From: JANXUC01 sp043782485
GTDB lineage: Bacteria; Acidobacteriota; Terriglobia; Terriglobales; Acidobacteriaceae
Assembly: GCA_043782485.1 (NCBI GenBank)
Contig: JAYWAL010000106.1
Location: 4,710-68,709 of the forward strand
Direction: 5' to 3'
DNA length: 64,000 nucleotides
The notes beneath the pieces were generated by a model that was given only the letters and a program-made list of their open reading frames with translations, ran no database searches and had not been told where the DNA came from. A program made the position numbers and the translations under genes. Positions 51,793-60,226 of this stretch are shown piece by piece (the first letter of the stretch is position 1; the number at the start of each line of letters is the position of its first letter).

Positions 51793-54200
51793 GTTGGCCC
51801 CGTTCCTGTTTGCAGAGTTTGCGGATCGCCCTTGGGCTGATCTTTTTCCGTTTCTGTCGCCGAGTCTGGCGACAGCCGGAAATTCCGGCTCGCCCTTGCT
51901 TCCAGCGGCTTGCCCTCAATCAGTGGATACGTCCAACGCCGCAAAGCCGGAATGTGAATGTTGATCCAGTACTCCCACCAGTCCAGCGACCGCGAGTCGT
52001 AGCCAAATGTTTCGCGCTCACCTTCCGGAAGAAGGCGGTTGAGCTTTTCCACATTCCCCGCCACAAAATCATGTTCGTTATTTAGAATGAATGGCTCAAA
52101 CAGCACAATCAGCTTCTCCAGGCGTTCCAGGCTGCGCTCGGTTCGCGCCAGAGGCGTCTTCTTGAGCGGTAGAGGTGCCATGATCTTCTGAATGGTCCGC
52201 ACCATGGTCCGCTGGGCTGGCGCGGAAAGCCGCTGGTAGCGCTGTTTGGAAACCGGGATCGTATCGAAGTGCAGCCGCAACCAATGCTCAATTCCCTCTT
52301 GCGCGCGGTAATGCTTGCGATGCGCCAGACCCGTCAGCTCGATCGAGCGTCGCATGTCGCAGGGATTCGACACCGAGGTCGCGAGCTGGTACATCGCATC
52401 GTGGCGGCGCTCCATCACCGCAGCGGCAATCAACGTCATGCCCTGGCAAACGGAGTCCACAGGAATGATGTCGAGCCGCTTGCGCTCATTGGTCGGCAAC
52501 TGCCGGAAGTAGGTGCCCAACAGATAGGACAGCGATGCCGACGTATTGATCCCTTCATTCCAACCTAGAAACGGCTTGGCAATGGAAGTCTCCACAATCG
52601 CCGGACGCACCACCGCAACCGGCAACCCAGCGCCCCGCGTGGCAATCAGCGATTCCGCCAGACTCTTCGTAAACGTATAAGTATTCGGCCAGCCCAGTTC
52701 GCGCGCCCGCGCCATCCCCACTTCCGTGATGTAAGTCTTGAGCCAGCGGATACGGTTCTTGCGAATCTGGTTCTCCAGCGCCGCGCCTTGCAGCCCACGC
52801 GCCGCATGTTCCCGGCCCAGCGCCTCGCGCCGAAGCTCCTCGGTAATCTCCGCGCTTTCCGATAGTTTTTCCGCCTCAGCCACCCGCGCGTGCAGCGCCC
52901 GCCATTCCTGTTCCGCGTCAAAACCCGACACCCGCGCCGGAGTGTAATCGCGCCGCAGCGTCTCACTGATGCGCCCATCGCGCTGTCCCGCCACATAACA
53001 GGTGGAAAGATGTACCAACCCGGCGTGGTCGCTGCCGCGAATAAAATCCAGCATGTGCGCGGTGGCGTCCACATTCACCGCCAACGCGTCCCGCAAATCC
53101 GGATTAAAATCTGTCAATCCAGAACTATTGATGACCACATCCAGCGAACCCTGCACCCGCTCGGCCACCCCGGCGTCCAGCCCCAGCATCGGCTGCGTTA
53201 CATCGCCTTCTACCACCTCGACTCGCGCCGCGACAAAGCGCACGAACTCCGCTCCATACTGGTCTTCCAGCTTGTCGAACACCGGAGACTCATCCATCAC
53301 CTTCTCGAACCGCCGCACCGCCGGATTCGACTTCTGCCGCCGAATCAGCAAATAAATCTTCCCAATCTCGGGCAGGTCCATCAGCAAATTCGCCAGCCAA
53401 ACCTTGCCGATAAACCCCGTAAATCCCACCAGCAGAACATGCTTTCCCGCAAACGCCTTGCGCACGGAGAGCGGCTCCGACTGCGGCTGCCCCTCGAAAA
53501 TCACCACGGGATGCATGGGCGCGCCCTGCAACCGCCGGGCCGGCACAATCGCCCCAACCATCTCGTCCGGTGCCAAATCCAGATTCCGCCCCAACTCCAC
53601 CGCCTCCTTCCGCCCGTCTGGATCACTCCCCGTGATGCGCGCAAACAGCCCTCGCGGCCGAACCACCGGACTCAGCAACCGTCCTGTAGCAATGCCATCC
53701 CGGAAATCCAGCCGATTCGCCAGCAGCCACTTCACACCTAAATGCTGCGCCAGCGGACGCATCACATGCTCCAGCCCCTGGCTCACCAGCACCACTTCTG
53801 CCCCGGAATCCACTAGCAGCTTAAGCGCCCTAACACCAGTATTTTTCAACTGAGGCTTCAAGTGATACTGGAAGTATTCCTCGCCCAGTAAATCCACCCG
53901 GTCCCGGCTCACTCCCCGCAGCACCGTGTGCACCACCCGCGTCGCCATCACCCGGTCCACGGCATACAAAAACGGCCGCAGCACCGCCATCAGCAGCACC
54001 AGCCCCCGGCGGACACACCGTTCCAGAAAGCTCTGCCCACGCCAGGTCAAGAATGCAATTGGCCGCACCACACTGAGGTTGAGGAGGCTGCCCTCAACCC
54101 GCCAATAAACGGGGTTGGCGGGCCTGCCATTCGCAGGAGGACCAGGTTCGAGGTTGGGGGGGAGAGTCAACGATTGAGTCCAGCCATCCGCACTGCCCAA
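51777..54200 (-). CDS. HAD-like domain fused to fatty acyl reductase
   Basis: 807 residues if the TTG at 54200 is used; a TTG at 54170 is also possible and no ribosome site decides. Residues about 30-260 resemble a PSP-type HAD domain, but motif I reads WRVEGSLLN where DxDGTL is expected, so the nucleophile Asp is lost. Residues about 265-640 are a fatty-acyl reductase Rossmann domain (LLVGFTGFIGKVWLANLLM, YTFTKSLAES), followed by the helical sterile/FAR C-terminal domain. The enzyme likely reduces an acyl-CoA or acyl-ACP to a fatty alcohol. A weak TACAAT (54246-54241) may be its -10 box. Confidence 0.82.
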   Translation of the reverse strand: MGSADGWTQSLTLPPNLEPGPPANGRPANPVYWRVEGSLLNLSVVRPIAFLTWRGQSFLERCVRRGLVLLMAVLRPFLYAVDRVMATRVVHTVLRGVSRDRVDLLGEEYFQYHLKPQLKNTGVRALKLLVDSGAEVVLVSQGLEHVMRPLAQHLGVKWLLANRLDFRDGIATGRLLSPVVRPRGLFARITGSDPDGRKEAVELGRNLDLAPDEMVGAIVPARRLQGAPMHPVVIFEGQPQSEPLSVRKAFAGKHVLLVGFTGFIGKVWLANLLMDLPEIGKIYLLIRRQKSNPAVRRFEKVMDESPVFDKLEDQYGAEFVRFVAARVEVVEGDVTQPMLGLDAGVAERVQGSLDVVINSSGLTDFNPDLRDALAVNVDATAHMLDFIRGSDHAGLVHLSTCYVAGQRDGRISETLRRDYTPARVSGFDAEQEWRALHARVAEAEKLSESAEITEELRREALGREHAARGLQGAALENQIRKNRIRWLKTYITEVGMARARELGWPNTYTFTKSLAESLIATRGAGLPVAVVRPAIVETSIAKPFLGWNEGINTSASLSYLLGTYFRQLPTNERKRLDIIPVDSVCQGMTLIAAAVMERRHDAMYQLATSVSNPCDMRRSIELTGLAHRKHYRAQEGIEHWLRLHFDTIPVSKQRYQRLSAPAQRTMVRTIQKIMAPLPLKKTPLARTERSLERLEKLIVLFEPFILNNEHDFVAGNVEKLNRLLPEGERETFGYDSRSLDWWEYWINIHIPALRRWTYPLIEGKPLEARASRNFRLSPDSATETEKDQPKGDPQTLQTGTGPTWQYS

Positions 54201-54253
54201 TCGCCCGGACAGAGTCTAAGGATGAAAACCTAACTCTAACATTGTAAATAAAT

Positions 54254-54293
54254 TAAGGCCCGGAGCGAAGTCGCATCTCCGGTTCCAGGCCCT
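54254..54293 (-). terminator. Probable terminator after the ROK kinase gene
   Basis: On the minus strand CCGGAG (54282-54277) pairs with CTCCGG (54265-54260), extended imperfectly by GGC/GCC, and TTAATTTATTT follows. The stem is short with an 11-base loop, so strength is uncertain. Confidence 0.45.
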
Positions 54294-54296
54294 GGG

Positions 54297-55022
54297 TTAA
54301 GCGGTGCGCGCGTCTTTCCGCTCCTGCTCCCACAAGCGAAAACCGCCCAGGAAAGCATTCTCGTTGCTGCCTAGTCGCGTGTCTTTGGGCAACTCATCCA
54401 TGAATTTGGCGTTGCCTCCGCCCAGGACGACATAGTCGGCACCAAGCGCAGCCTTGAACCGCTCCACCACGTCGGCCACGCTCTTGCGCCATTTCTTCTT
54501 GCCATAGTCTTCCAGGCCTCGCAGACCTACATAGTCTTCGTAAGTCTTGCCCTTCTTGTATGGCAGATGTGCCAGTTCCAGAGGCTCCAGATGGCCGTCT
54601 ATGATCAGCGCCGACCCCAGCCCCGTCCCCAAGCCCAGAAATAGCATTTTTCCGCCTTTATAACTGCCCAGCGCCTGCATGGCGGCATCGTTGATCAGCC
54701 GGACGGGCATCCCAAACGCCTTGCGGAAGTCGTACCCCACCCAACCCACGCCAAGATTGGCGGGCTCGTGGATCGGACGCCCGTGAACCACAGGGCCAGG
54801 GTAACCCAGCGCCACGGCGTCGTACGACCACCCCTTGGCCAGCGTCTTCACCGCTGCCACCATCAAGGCAGGCGTCATTTTCGGTCCGGAGTCAGCCTTG
54901 CGCGGCTCTTTTTCGCCGGAGGCAAGAATCTTCACGTGGGTTCCGCCTACGTCGATGACGAGGACTTTGTGGGGTTGGGTGGCGGATGGCAGGGGTTTTG
55001 GCGAGGCGGATTTTGTAGGCAT
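54297..55022 (-). CDS. ROK-family kinase, polyphosphate glucokinase-like
   Basis: 241 residues. VLVIDVGGTHVKILASG is the phosphate-1 loop of the sugar kinase/Hsp70 fold, LINDAAMQALG and LFLGLGTGLGSALIIDG are the catalytic and phosphate-2 blocks, and VVLGGGNAKF the adenosine block. The short length and GYPGPVVHGRP are like PpgK, which phosphorylates glucose with polyphosphate or ATP. With the pyrophosphate-type phosphofructokinase this hints at phosphate-polymer-driven glycolysis, an inference. Confidence 0.82.
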   Translation of the reverse strand: MPTKSASPKPLPSATQPHKVLVIDVGGTHVKILASGEKEPRKADSGPKMTPALMVAAVKTLAKGWSYDAVALGYPGPVVHGRPIHEPANLGVGWVGYDFRKAFGMPVRLINDAAMQALGSYKGGKMLFLGLGTGLGSALIIDGHLEPLELAHLPYKKGKTYEDYVGLRGLEDYGKKKWRKSVADVVERFKAALGADYVVLGGGNAKFMDELPKDTRLGSNENAFLGGFRLWEQERKDARTA

Positions 55023-55088
55023 GGCTGTCTGAGGAGGGAGTGTATCGCAACCAAGGCCACCCGCACCACCGGCATTCCGGCCAAGCGA

Positions 55089-55111
55089 AAGGGCCGCCAG
55101 CGGCGGCCCTT
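55089..55111 (-). terminator. Terminator downstream of the kinase-TPR gene
   Basis: AAGGGCCGCC (minus strand, 55111-55102) pairs perfectly with GGCGGCCCTT (55098-55089) around GCT, followed by TCGCTT. The stem is strong but the T tract poor. Confidence 0.6.
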
Positions 55112-55133
55112 GGTCAGAGGGTCCCGTTCAAAC

Positions 55134-55433
55134 TCACGATTTTGGGCCGTGGCCACCCTTCACGACAACGGTCGGGTCGTGGCCATACATATAAACCATC
55201 GGAGATGGCGTCCCCGGCGACGGACAAAACGCCGCGCCGACGTTGAAACTGTAGTGGGCACCAACGTTGGGGTCCACATTGGCATCGACAGCTGGATCCT
55301 TCTTGCTGCGGTGCTCGAGAGGTGCCAGCTCTTTGAGAGCGTTATGGTCGGGTGCCCTTGCCAGATCTTCACGCACTAGCTGAATCGCCTGTTGGTAAGC
55401 CTGTTTTGCCTTTCGGTGTGGCCTGGGGCCCAA
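55134..55433 (-). CDS. C-terminal part of the kinase-TPR protein (frameshifted)
   Basis: The frame reads KAKQAYQQAIQLVREDLARAPDHNALKELAPL, which directly continues the TPR helix broken at the end of the kinase frame (YRWAPGHTE). Restoring one A in the run GAAAGG near 55428 would join them. The last 50 residues (DPNVGAHYSFNVGAAFCPS ... GGHGPKS) are not TPR and may be a specific tail. It has no ribosome site of its own, so it is not taken as a separate gene. A terminator lies 23 bases beyond its stop. Confidence 0.6.
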   Translation of the reverse strand: MGPRPHRKAKQAYQQAIQLVREDLARAPDHNALKELAPLEHRSKKDPAVDANVDPNVGAHYSFNVGAAFCPSPGTPSPMVYMYGHDPTVVVKGGHGPKS

Positions 55434-57322
55434 CGGTAAGCATCAGCAAGATTGCCCCAGCGATCATAGAGATTCGCGTGTAAAGCAACTGATTTCTCGA
55501 AGGGCGTGACGGCATCCTGGTAACGTCCCTGGTAGAATCGAACTGTTCCAAGATTGTTATAGATGTCCGAGTTCGGTTTAATCTCCAGCGCACGCTGGAG
55601 CGCCATCGCAGCATCGTCGTCACGGCCCAGCATATGGTAGACAGCACCTAAGCTGCCCAAGGCTTCCGGGTTGTCCGGCTCCGATTTTAGTGCCTGTTCC
55701 CAGTTGGCGGCAGCATCGTTATACTTAGCTGCGTTGAAACTGTTCTGAGCCAACTGCATGTATATTCGCCAGTCACCAGGGTCTATCTGCAATGCTCGAT
55801 TAAGTGCGTCGTGCTCCAGTTCGCCTTTGCCAACGCTGTCATAAAGCACGCCGAGCCAAAAATATGGCACACCACTTTTTGGTTCTAGCCTAGCGGCCAG
55901 GTTGAACTGCTTCAATGCGCTCTCGTTATTCTTGACTTGCATGGCGGCCAGACCAGCCGCAACGTGGCTGGCGCCGAGTTCTGAATCCAACTCCAACGCT
56001 CGATTCGCATTTCGCGAAGTCAATTTGATCCACTGAGGGTCGGCGTTCATCTGATTCTTCTGATCGTAAGCCTCGGCCAGAGCCGCAAAACTTGCGGCTG
56101 ACTGTGGGTTCAGCTCAATAGCACGTTCGAGATCTTTGATGGCTTGTTCCGTAGATCCGGGACGATCATAGTGATCCAGCTCTTGCCTGGCGCGTTTGTA
56201 TAAAGAAAATGCGTCTTGTTCCGAAGGTAATATCGGCGCGTCTCCGCCACTGGTCCTTGTCACAAAAGCGTGCCTTCGGAGCACATATGCACTCCCGGCG
56301 AATGTAGCAACCAAGAAAACTAAACCCACCCCCCACCAAATTTGCGGACCCCGACTGTTCCCGCGCTCACCCGAAACCAGCGGCTGCGAAACCGTCGCAG
56401 CCGACGCCGAAAACGGACCTGCCGCCCAATCTCGCGCTCCATCTCCGCAACGCCAAGTCACAGCACTCGTTCCCCCCGCTCTCGAACCCACCCGCAGCAT
56501 CGACGCCACTTCCGCCATGGTCGGGCGCTGTTCGGGAGGCTTCTCCAACATGCGCGTGAGCAACGCCGCCAGCCCTGGCGGAGCGTCGGGCCGCAACTCC
56601 CGCAAATCGCGCGGAGGGCTGAAATGGATGTTGTGCAGAATCGCCATCGCATTCGGCGCGGCGAACGGCAGCTGTCCAGCCAGCATTTCGAAGAACATGA
56701 TCCCAAACGAGAACACATCCGACCGCGCATCCACCCGGTCGCCGCGCGCCTGCTCGGGCGACATGTAAGCAATGGTCTCGGTGACCGCGCCGGGCAGGCT
56801 GAGCGTGAGGTCTACTTGGTGTTCGCCCGAACTTTGCGTGTTGACCGATGACGAATCGAACTTAGCCAAACCGAAATCGAGAACTTTCACCAAGCCATCG
56901 CCGGTGACCATGACGTTCCCCGGCTTCAGATCGCGATGGACAATCCCGGCGGCGTGCGCTTTGGTGAGCGCCTCGGCAATCTGGCTGGCGTAGCCAACGG
57001 CTTCGTCAATTGGAATTGGCCCACGCTTGATCCTCGACGACAGCGTTGCGCCGCGCACGTGCTCCATGACGATGAAATCGGTATCGCCTTCGGAGTTGAT
57101 CTCGTAAATGGTGATGATGTTGGGATGATTCAACGAAGAAGCGGCCATGGCCTCGCGCTGGAAGCGGCGGCGAGAGGTTTCATCGCCTGTGCGGTCTGGC
57201 GTCAGGACTTTGATGGCCACGTCACGGCCCAGGCGGCTGTCGCGGGCGCGATAAACCTCGCCCATGCCTCCAGCTCCCAGCGACTCCACTACTTCGTAAT
57301 GAGAGAGCTTGCGACCGATCAT
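55376..57322 (-). CDS. Membrane Ser/Thr protein kinase with TPR domain (frameshifted 3' end)
   Basis: 648 residues. The PknB-type kinase domain (about 10-270) has GAGGMGEVYRARD, VAIKVL, HRDLKPGNVM and DFGLAKFD; activation segment and APE-like SPEQARG are intact. A proline/serine-rich linker and one membrane helix (VGLVFLVATFAGSAYVL) precede at least six TPR units. The frame ends early at NRRFS, after which the correct repeat continues in another frame. Kinases of this layout are abundant in Acidobacteriota; targets are unknown. Confidence 0.85.
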   Translation of the reverse strand: MIGRKLSHYEVVESLGAGGMGEVYRARDSRLGRDVAIKVLTPDRTGDETSRRRFQREAMAASSLNHPNIITIYEINSEGDTDFIVMEHVRGATLSSRIKRGPIPIDEAVGYASQIAEALTKAHAAGIVHRDLKPGNVMVTGDGLVKVLDFGLAKFDSSSVNTQSSGEHQVDLTLSLPGAVTETIAYMSPEQARGDRVDARSDVFSFGIMFFEMLAGQLPFAAPNAMAILHNIHFSPPRDLRELRPDAPPGLAALLTRMLEKPPEQRPTMAEVASMLRVGSRAGGTSAVTWRCGDGARDWAAGPFSASAATVSQPLVSGERGNSRGPQIWWGVGLVFLVATFAGSAYVLRRHAFVTRTSGGDAPILPSEQDAFSLYKRARQELDHYDRPGSTEQAIKDLERAIELNPQSAASFAALAEAYDQKNQMNADPQWIKLTSRNANRALELDSELGASHVAAGLAAMQVKNNESALKQFNLAARLEPKSGVPYFWLGVLYDSVGKGELEHDALNRALQIDPGDWRIYMQLAQNSFNAAKYNDAAANWEQALKSEPDNPEALGSLGAVYHMLGRDDDAAMALQRALEIKPNSDIYNNLGTVRFYQGRYQDAVTPFEKSVALHANLYDRWGNLADAYRWAPGHTERQNRLTNRRFS

Positions 57323-57354
57323 GGTGTTATGGCGCGTGTCTAAATTTACGTTCC

Positions 57355-57504
57355 GTCATTCTGAGCGCAGGGAAGAATCCCTACACTCTTCATTCAACAA
57401 CAATCTCTCAAGCATGCTTGTGACTCAGCGTCCCTTCAAAAAAGTCTGCGAGCGCCTAATAACCGCGGCACCCTGGGGATCCTTCGCTGCGCTCAGGATG
57501 CAAA
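57355..57504. repeat. Inverted pair of dispersed repeats
   Basis: GTCATTCTGAGCGCAGGGAA with AATCCCTAC (57355-57386) faces GGGATCCTTCGCTGCGCTCA with GGATGCA (57474-57504). Together they form an imperfect long inverted repeat separated by about 90 bases, the usual arrangement of this repeat family. Confidence 0.6.
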
Positions 57505-57620
57505 TTTTAACTAAGTTACTGGTAAGGGCCAGAAATCCCCGGCGCGATTCTAGTACCGAAAGCTTACCAGCCACCGCCACCGAAGGGGAGTGGCGGCAAC
57601 GAAACGTGCCAGAAAAGCCA

Positions 57621-57648
57621 AGAAAAAGGCCGCTCTCGCGAGCGGCCT
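57621..57648 (-). terminator. Intrinsic terminator of the radical SAM gene
   Basis: On the minus strand AGGCCGCTC (57648-57640) pairs with GAGCGGCCT (57635-57627) around the GNRA-type loop GCGA, followed by TTTTTCTT. Confidence 0.88.
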
Positions 57649-57673
57649 AGGTCTTTGCATGTGGAAAGCGACA

Positions 57674-59797
57674 CTAGTCGCCAGCCACCGGCTCTTCCAC
57701 TTCGACCTTGGGTGCGGGAGCAATACCTGCGTTCCCAGCCGGAGCAATCGCCGAGAGCGGAATAAAGCCGCCTTCGGACGCTTGCGGCTTTTCCTTGAGG
57801 ACAACCTCGCGGTACAGAGCCGCCATTTTGGCATCCTGCAACGTGGTTTCCTTTTGCTTTTCGTCGCGGGCGCGCGTCTTTTCCTCGCGGGCGGTTTTGG
57901 CGATGCCCTTCGAGTCAAGATCGTGCTGGATTTCCGTGGTCACGATTTCATCGCGCAGCATGAGCGTGTGCTCAGCCGATTCCATCTTGACCTTCTTGCC
58001 GCCCGCGAAGATTTCATGCCGACCGTGCTCCTCATACCACTTGGTGAGCGTGGCCGTCATGTGCATCTTCTCGATAATGTTGCGCCATCCCACGCCGGTG
58101 TTGTAAGCGCAGAATGAGATTTCGCCTTCCTGCGTGGCGTAAGGGATGATGCACTGCTCGGTGCGGCGGAAATCGTAGTTGTACAGATCCTGGAACCACA
58201 TACCCGCGATGAACAGGAAATTCCAGCGATCCGTGCGGCGCTTTTCAATATCTTCAATCGTGCGGTCCGGCCCGACCTTGCCGTAATTGTGACCAGTAGC
58301 GTTGAAGTTCTTATCGAACTTCTTCAGCAGATCAATCATCTTGAAGTGCGTCGGCGACTGGAAGGAGTCATAGTTCTTCATCAGCGCCAGCGCCATGCCC
58401 ACCACGGTCAGGAACTTGCCGCGTGCGGCATCGTTGACCTTGGCTACGTCCTTCGCGAGCTGATCGCCCTTGAGGAACGCAGTTACCGGAACGGCTTCCT
58501 TAGTTTCCTTGTCGATCATGATGGCCATACCCGTACCGCAGTTCGGGTGGCAGCCACAGCTCAACTGGCCCCAGTCGGAATCTGGTCCCTTAACAAGATC
58601 GCCCCAATCGGAGAACGTGCTCATGAAGGAAATCGGGAACCAGTCGCGGGAAGGTTCGCCCAAGCCGGTTTGCGATTTCACGTCATGCGCCAGATGCGAC
58701 AGCGTATAACGCTGCGCTTCGCGGCGGTCGTCGGTTACAGCCTCATCCCTGCCAGTAAACGACACCGGCTGGAACGACAGGAAGCTGATGCGCTTGGGGT
58801 TATCCAAAGCGAATTTGATGATGCGTCCGACTTGCTCGTTATTGATGCCGTTAACGATCGTCACAACCGGCACGATTTCGACGCCAGCGCGGTGCAGGTT
58901 GTCGATGGCCTTCAACTTCACATCAAACAAGTTGCCGACCGCGCGGTGCGCGTTGGCAGCGTTGCCGATGCCATCAAACTGCAAATAAGCGTAGCGGAGG
59001 CCAGCCTCAGCGGCCTGCTGAGCGAATTCGAAGCTCTTGGCAAATTCGATTCCGTTCGTTGCGGCCTGAACCGAGTTGTAGCCAACCTTGCGGGCGTAAC
59101 GAACTGCGTCAAGGAAGTACGGCGAAAGTGTAGGCTCGCCGCCGGAGAACTGCACTGACATCTGGCGACGCGGTTTGATGGTGATGGCGTTGTCCAGCAT
59201 CGTCTGGATTTCTTCCCACGTCAGCTCATGCACAAAGCCGACCTGGTTGGCGTCCATGAAGCAGGGATCGCACATCATATTGCATCGGTTGGTCAAATCG
59301 ATGGTCAAAACCGACCCTCGGCCATACTTCACCGTGCTGCTGCCGTGATGGTGGAGCTTTTCGTCGTTGTGGGCCTTGATATCGCGGCCAGGGAACGTTT
59401 CTTCCAGGTGGTTCGAGAATTCGGGATCAATCGACATCACGTCTTCAAAATGCCCGTGAACCGGACAGTCCTTGACCATCAGGATTCTGCCGTCGCGCTC
59501 GATAATCTGCGCTTTGATTTCGCCGACTTTTTCATTCATCAGAACTTCGTAGGGCAGCTTGCCATCCAGAATCTGCTGCCGGATTTCCGGCACGCACTTC
59601 GGGCACAGCGAATCGGTCGTGCGCGGCCAGCCGAGCGGTGGCTTGCTCTTCTCATAGGACTTCAGCAAAGGCTTGTCGGACCATCTCGGGACGATTCCCG
59701 GGTTCTGGCTGATCTGGTTGACGCGGTCAAATACCGCCCAAACACCCTTGGCGCCGTAAGTTAGAGCCTTTTCCACGTACTTGATTGGCTTATGCAT
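57674..59797 (-). CDS. Radical SAM protein resembling tetraether lipid synthase (Tes/Mj0619 type)
   Basis: 707 residues from ATG 59797 (MHKPIKYVEKAL). The N-terminal part has a metal-binding pair CPKC (65/68) and CPVHG (111-115). The radical SAM cluster is CNMMCDPCF with Cys 172, 176 and 179, followed by QFSGGEPTLSPYFLDAV. Extra cysteines occur in LSCGCHPNCGTG and a C-terminal block reads TEQCIIPYATQEGEISFCAYNTG. This layout matches, as far as can be judged by eye, the family of archaeal tetraether synthase and its bacterial relatives that join lipid tails. The charged Ala/Lys/Glu-rich C-terminus is unusual. Other radical SAM functions (methylation) cannot be excluded. It has its own terminator. 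Confidence 0.8.
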   Translation of the reverse strand: MHKPIKYVEKALTYGAKGVWAVFDRVNQISQNPGIVPRWSDKPLLKSYEKSKPPLGWPRTTDSLCPKCVPEIRQQILDGKLPYEVLMNEKVGEIKAQIIERDGRILMVKDCPVHGHFEDVMSIDPEFSNHLEETFPGRDIKAHNDEKLHHHGSSTVKYGRGSVLTIDLTNRCNMMCDPCFMDANQVGFVHELTWEEIQTMLDNAITIKPRRQMSVQFSGGEPTLSPYFLDAVRYARKVGYNSVQAATNGIEFAKSFEFAQQAAEAGLRYAYLQFDGIGNAANAHRAVGNLFDVKLKAIDNLHRAGVEIVPVVTIVNGINNEQVGRIIKFALDNPKRISFLSFQPVSFTGRDEAVTDDRREAQRYTLSHLAHDVKSQTGLGEPSRDWFPISFMSTFSDWGDLVKGPDSDWGQLSCGCHPNCGTGMAIMIDKETKEAVPVTAFLKGDQLAKDVAKVNDAARGKFLTVVGMALALMKNYDSFQSPTHFKMIDLLKKFDKNFNATGHNYGKVGPDRTIEDIEKRRTDRWNFLFIAGMWFQDLYNYDFRRTEQCIIPYATQEGEISFCAYNTGVGWRNIIEKMHMTATLTKWYEEHGRHEIFAGGKKVKMESAEHTLMLRDEIVTTEIQHDLDSKGIAKTAREEKTRARDEKQKETTLQDAKMAALYREVVLKEKPQASEGGFIPLSAIAPAGNAGIAPAPKVEVEEPVAGD

Positions 59798-59977
59798 GTC
59801 CTCTCGCTTTCGCGAAAAATTAACCGCAGAACCTTTGATTCCACAGCATTTACTGGTTTTGCCGAACGGGCTGAACCTGGGAAAGGTCAAACCCAATCAT
59901 CTCCCCGAAAACCAGTGCAACCACTTGAATTTTCAGGATAGACCTGTACCTTGTGTAGATTAACCGGACCAGGCGGA

Positions 59978-59993
59978 GGTTCCACGTGGAACA
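59978..59993. promoter_or_regulatory. parS-like ParB-binding palindrome
   Basis: GGTTCCACGTGGAACA contains the perfect 14-bp palindrome GTTCCACGTGGAAC (59979-59992). The bacterial parS consensus is TGTTTCACGTGAAACA, and variants with TTCCACGTGGAA are known functional sites in other phyla. It lies in an intergenic region, as many parS sites do. No second copy was noticed in the window and parAB are not here. Confidence 0.6.
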
Positions 59994-60151
59994 CAATGAA
60001 CCGTCAGAATCCTAGGTTGAACGGTAACAGAGGGCATTGTTTGGAGGTAAGTGATTGAAAAGGAACGGGTAGTGCCGCGCGCCAACCCTGGTCAAAGCCC
60101 CCGTCTGAGAAGTTCAAACGGAGGCCACGACCGACCTGCGCGGCCGGAAAC

Positions 60152-60195
60152 GGAAAAGTGCAGGCGCAATGCCAGCTCCGGCATTGCGCCTGCAC
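60152..60195 (-). terminator. Intrinsic terminator after the secreted esterase gene
   Basis: A perfect 16-bp stem: GTGCAGGCGCAATGCC (minus strand 60195-60180) pairs with GGCATTGCGCCTGCAC (60173-60158) around GGAGCT, followed by TTTTCCG. It lies 31 bases past the stop of the esterase gene. Confidence 0.82.
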
Positions 60196-60226
60196 TCTCA
60201 TACAGTCGGTAACTACACTCGGTTCA

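Larger units (their letters stand above)
57323..57673. other. Intergenic region with paired repeats and terminator
   Basis: 351 bases without a gene. They hold two copies of the dispersed repeat in opposite orientation (57355-57386 and 57474-57504) and the terminator of the radical SAM gene at 57621-57648. I see no convincing small gene or RNA. Confidence 0.6.
59798..60226. other. Intergenic region with parS-like palindrome and terminator
   Basis: 429 bases between two minus-strand genes. It contains the parS-like site at 59978-59993 and a perfect 16-bp terminator hairpin at 60158-60195, described separately. No gene with a ribosome site is seen. The promoter of the radical SAM gene should lie here but no clear -35/-10 pair could be chosen. 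Confidence 0.6.

Noticed and set aside
55134..55433. Independent small gene downstream of the kinase
   Set aside because: No ribosome site, and its first half exactly continues the broken TPR of the kinase frame.
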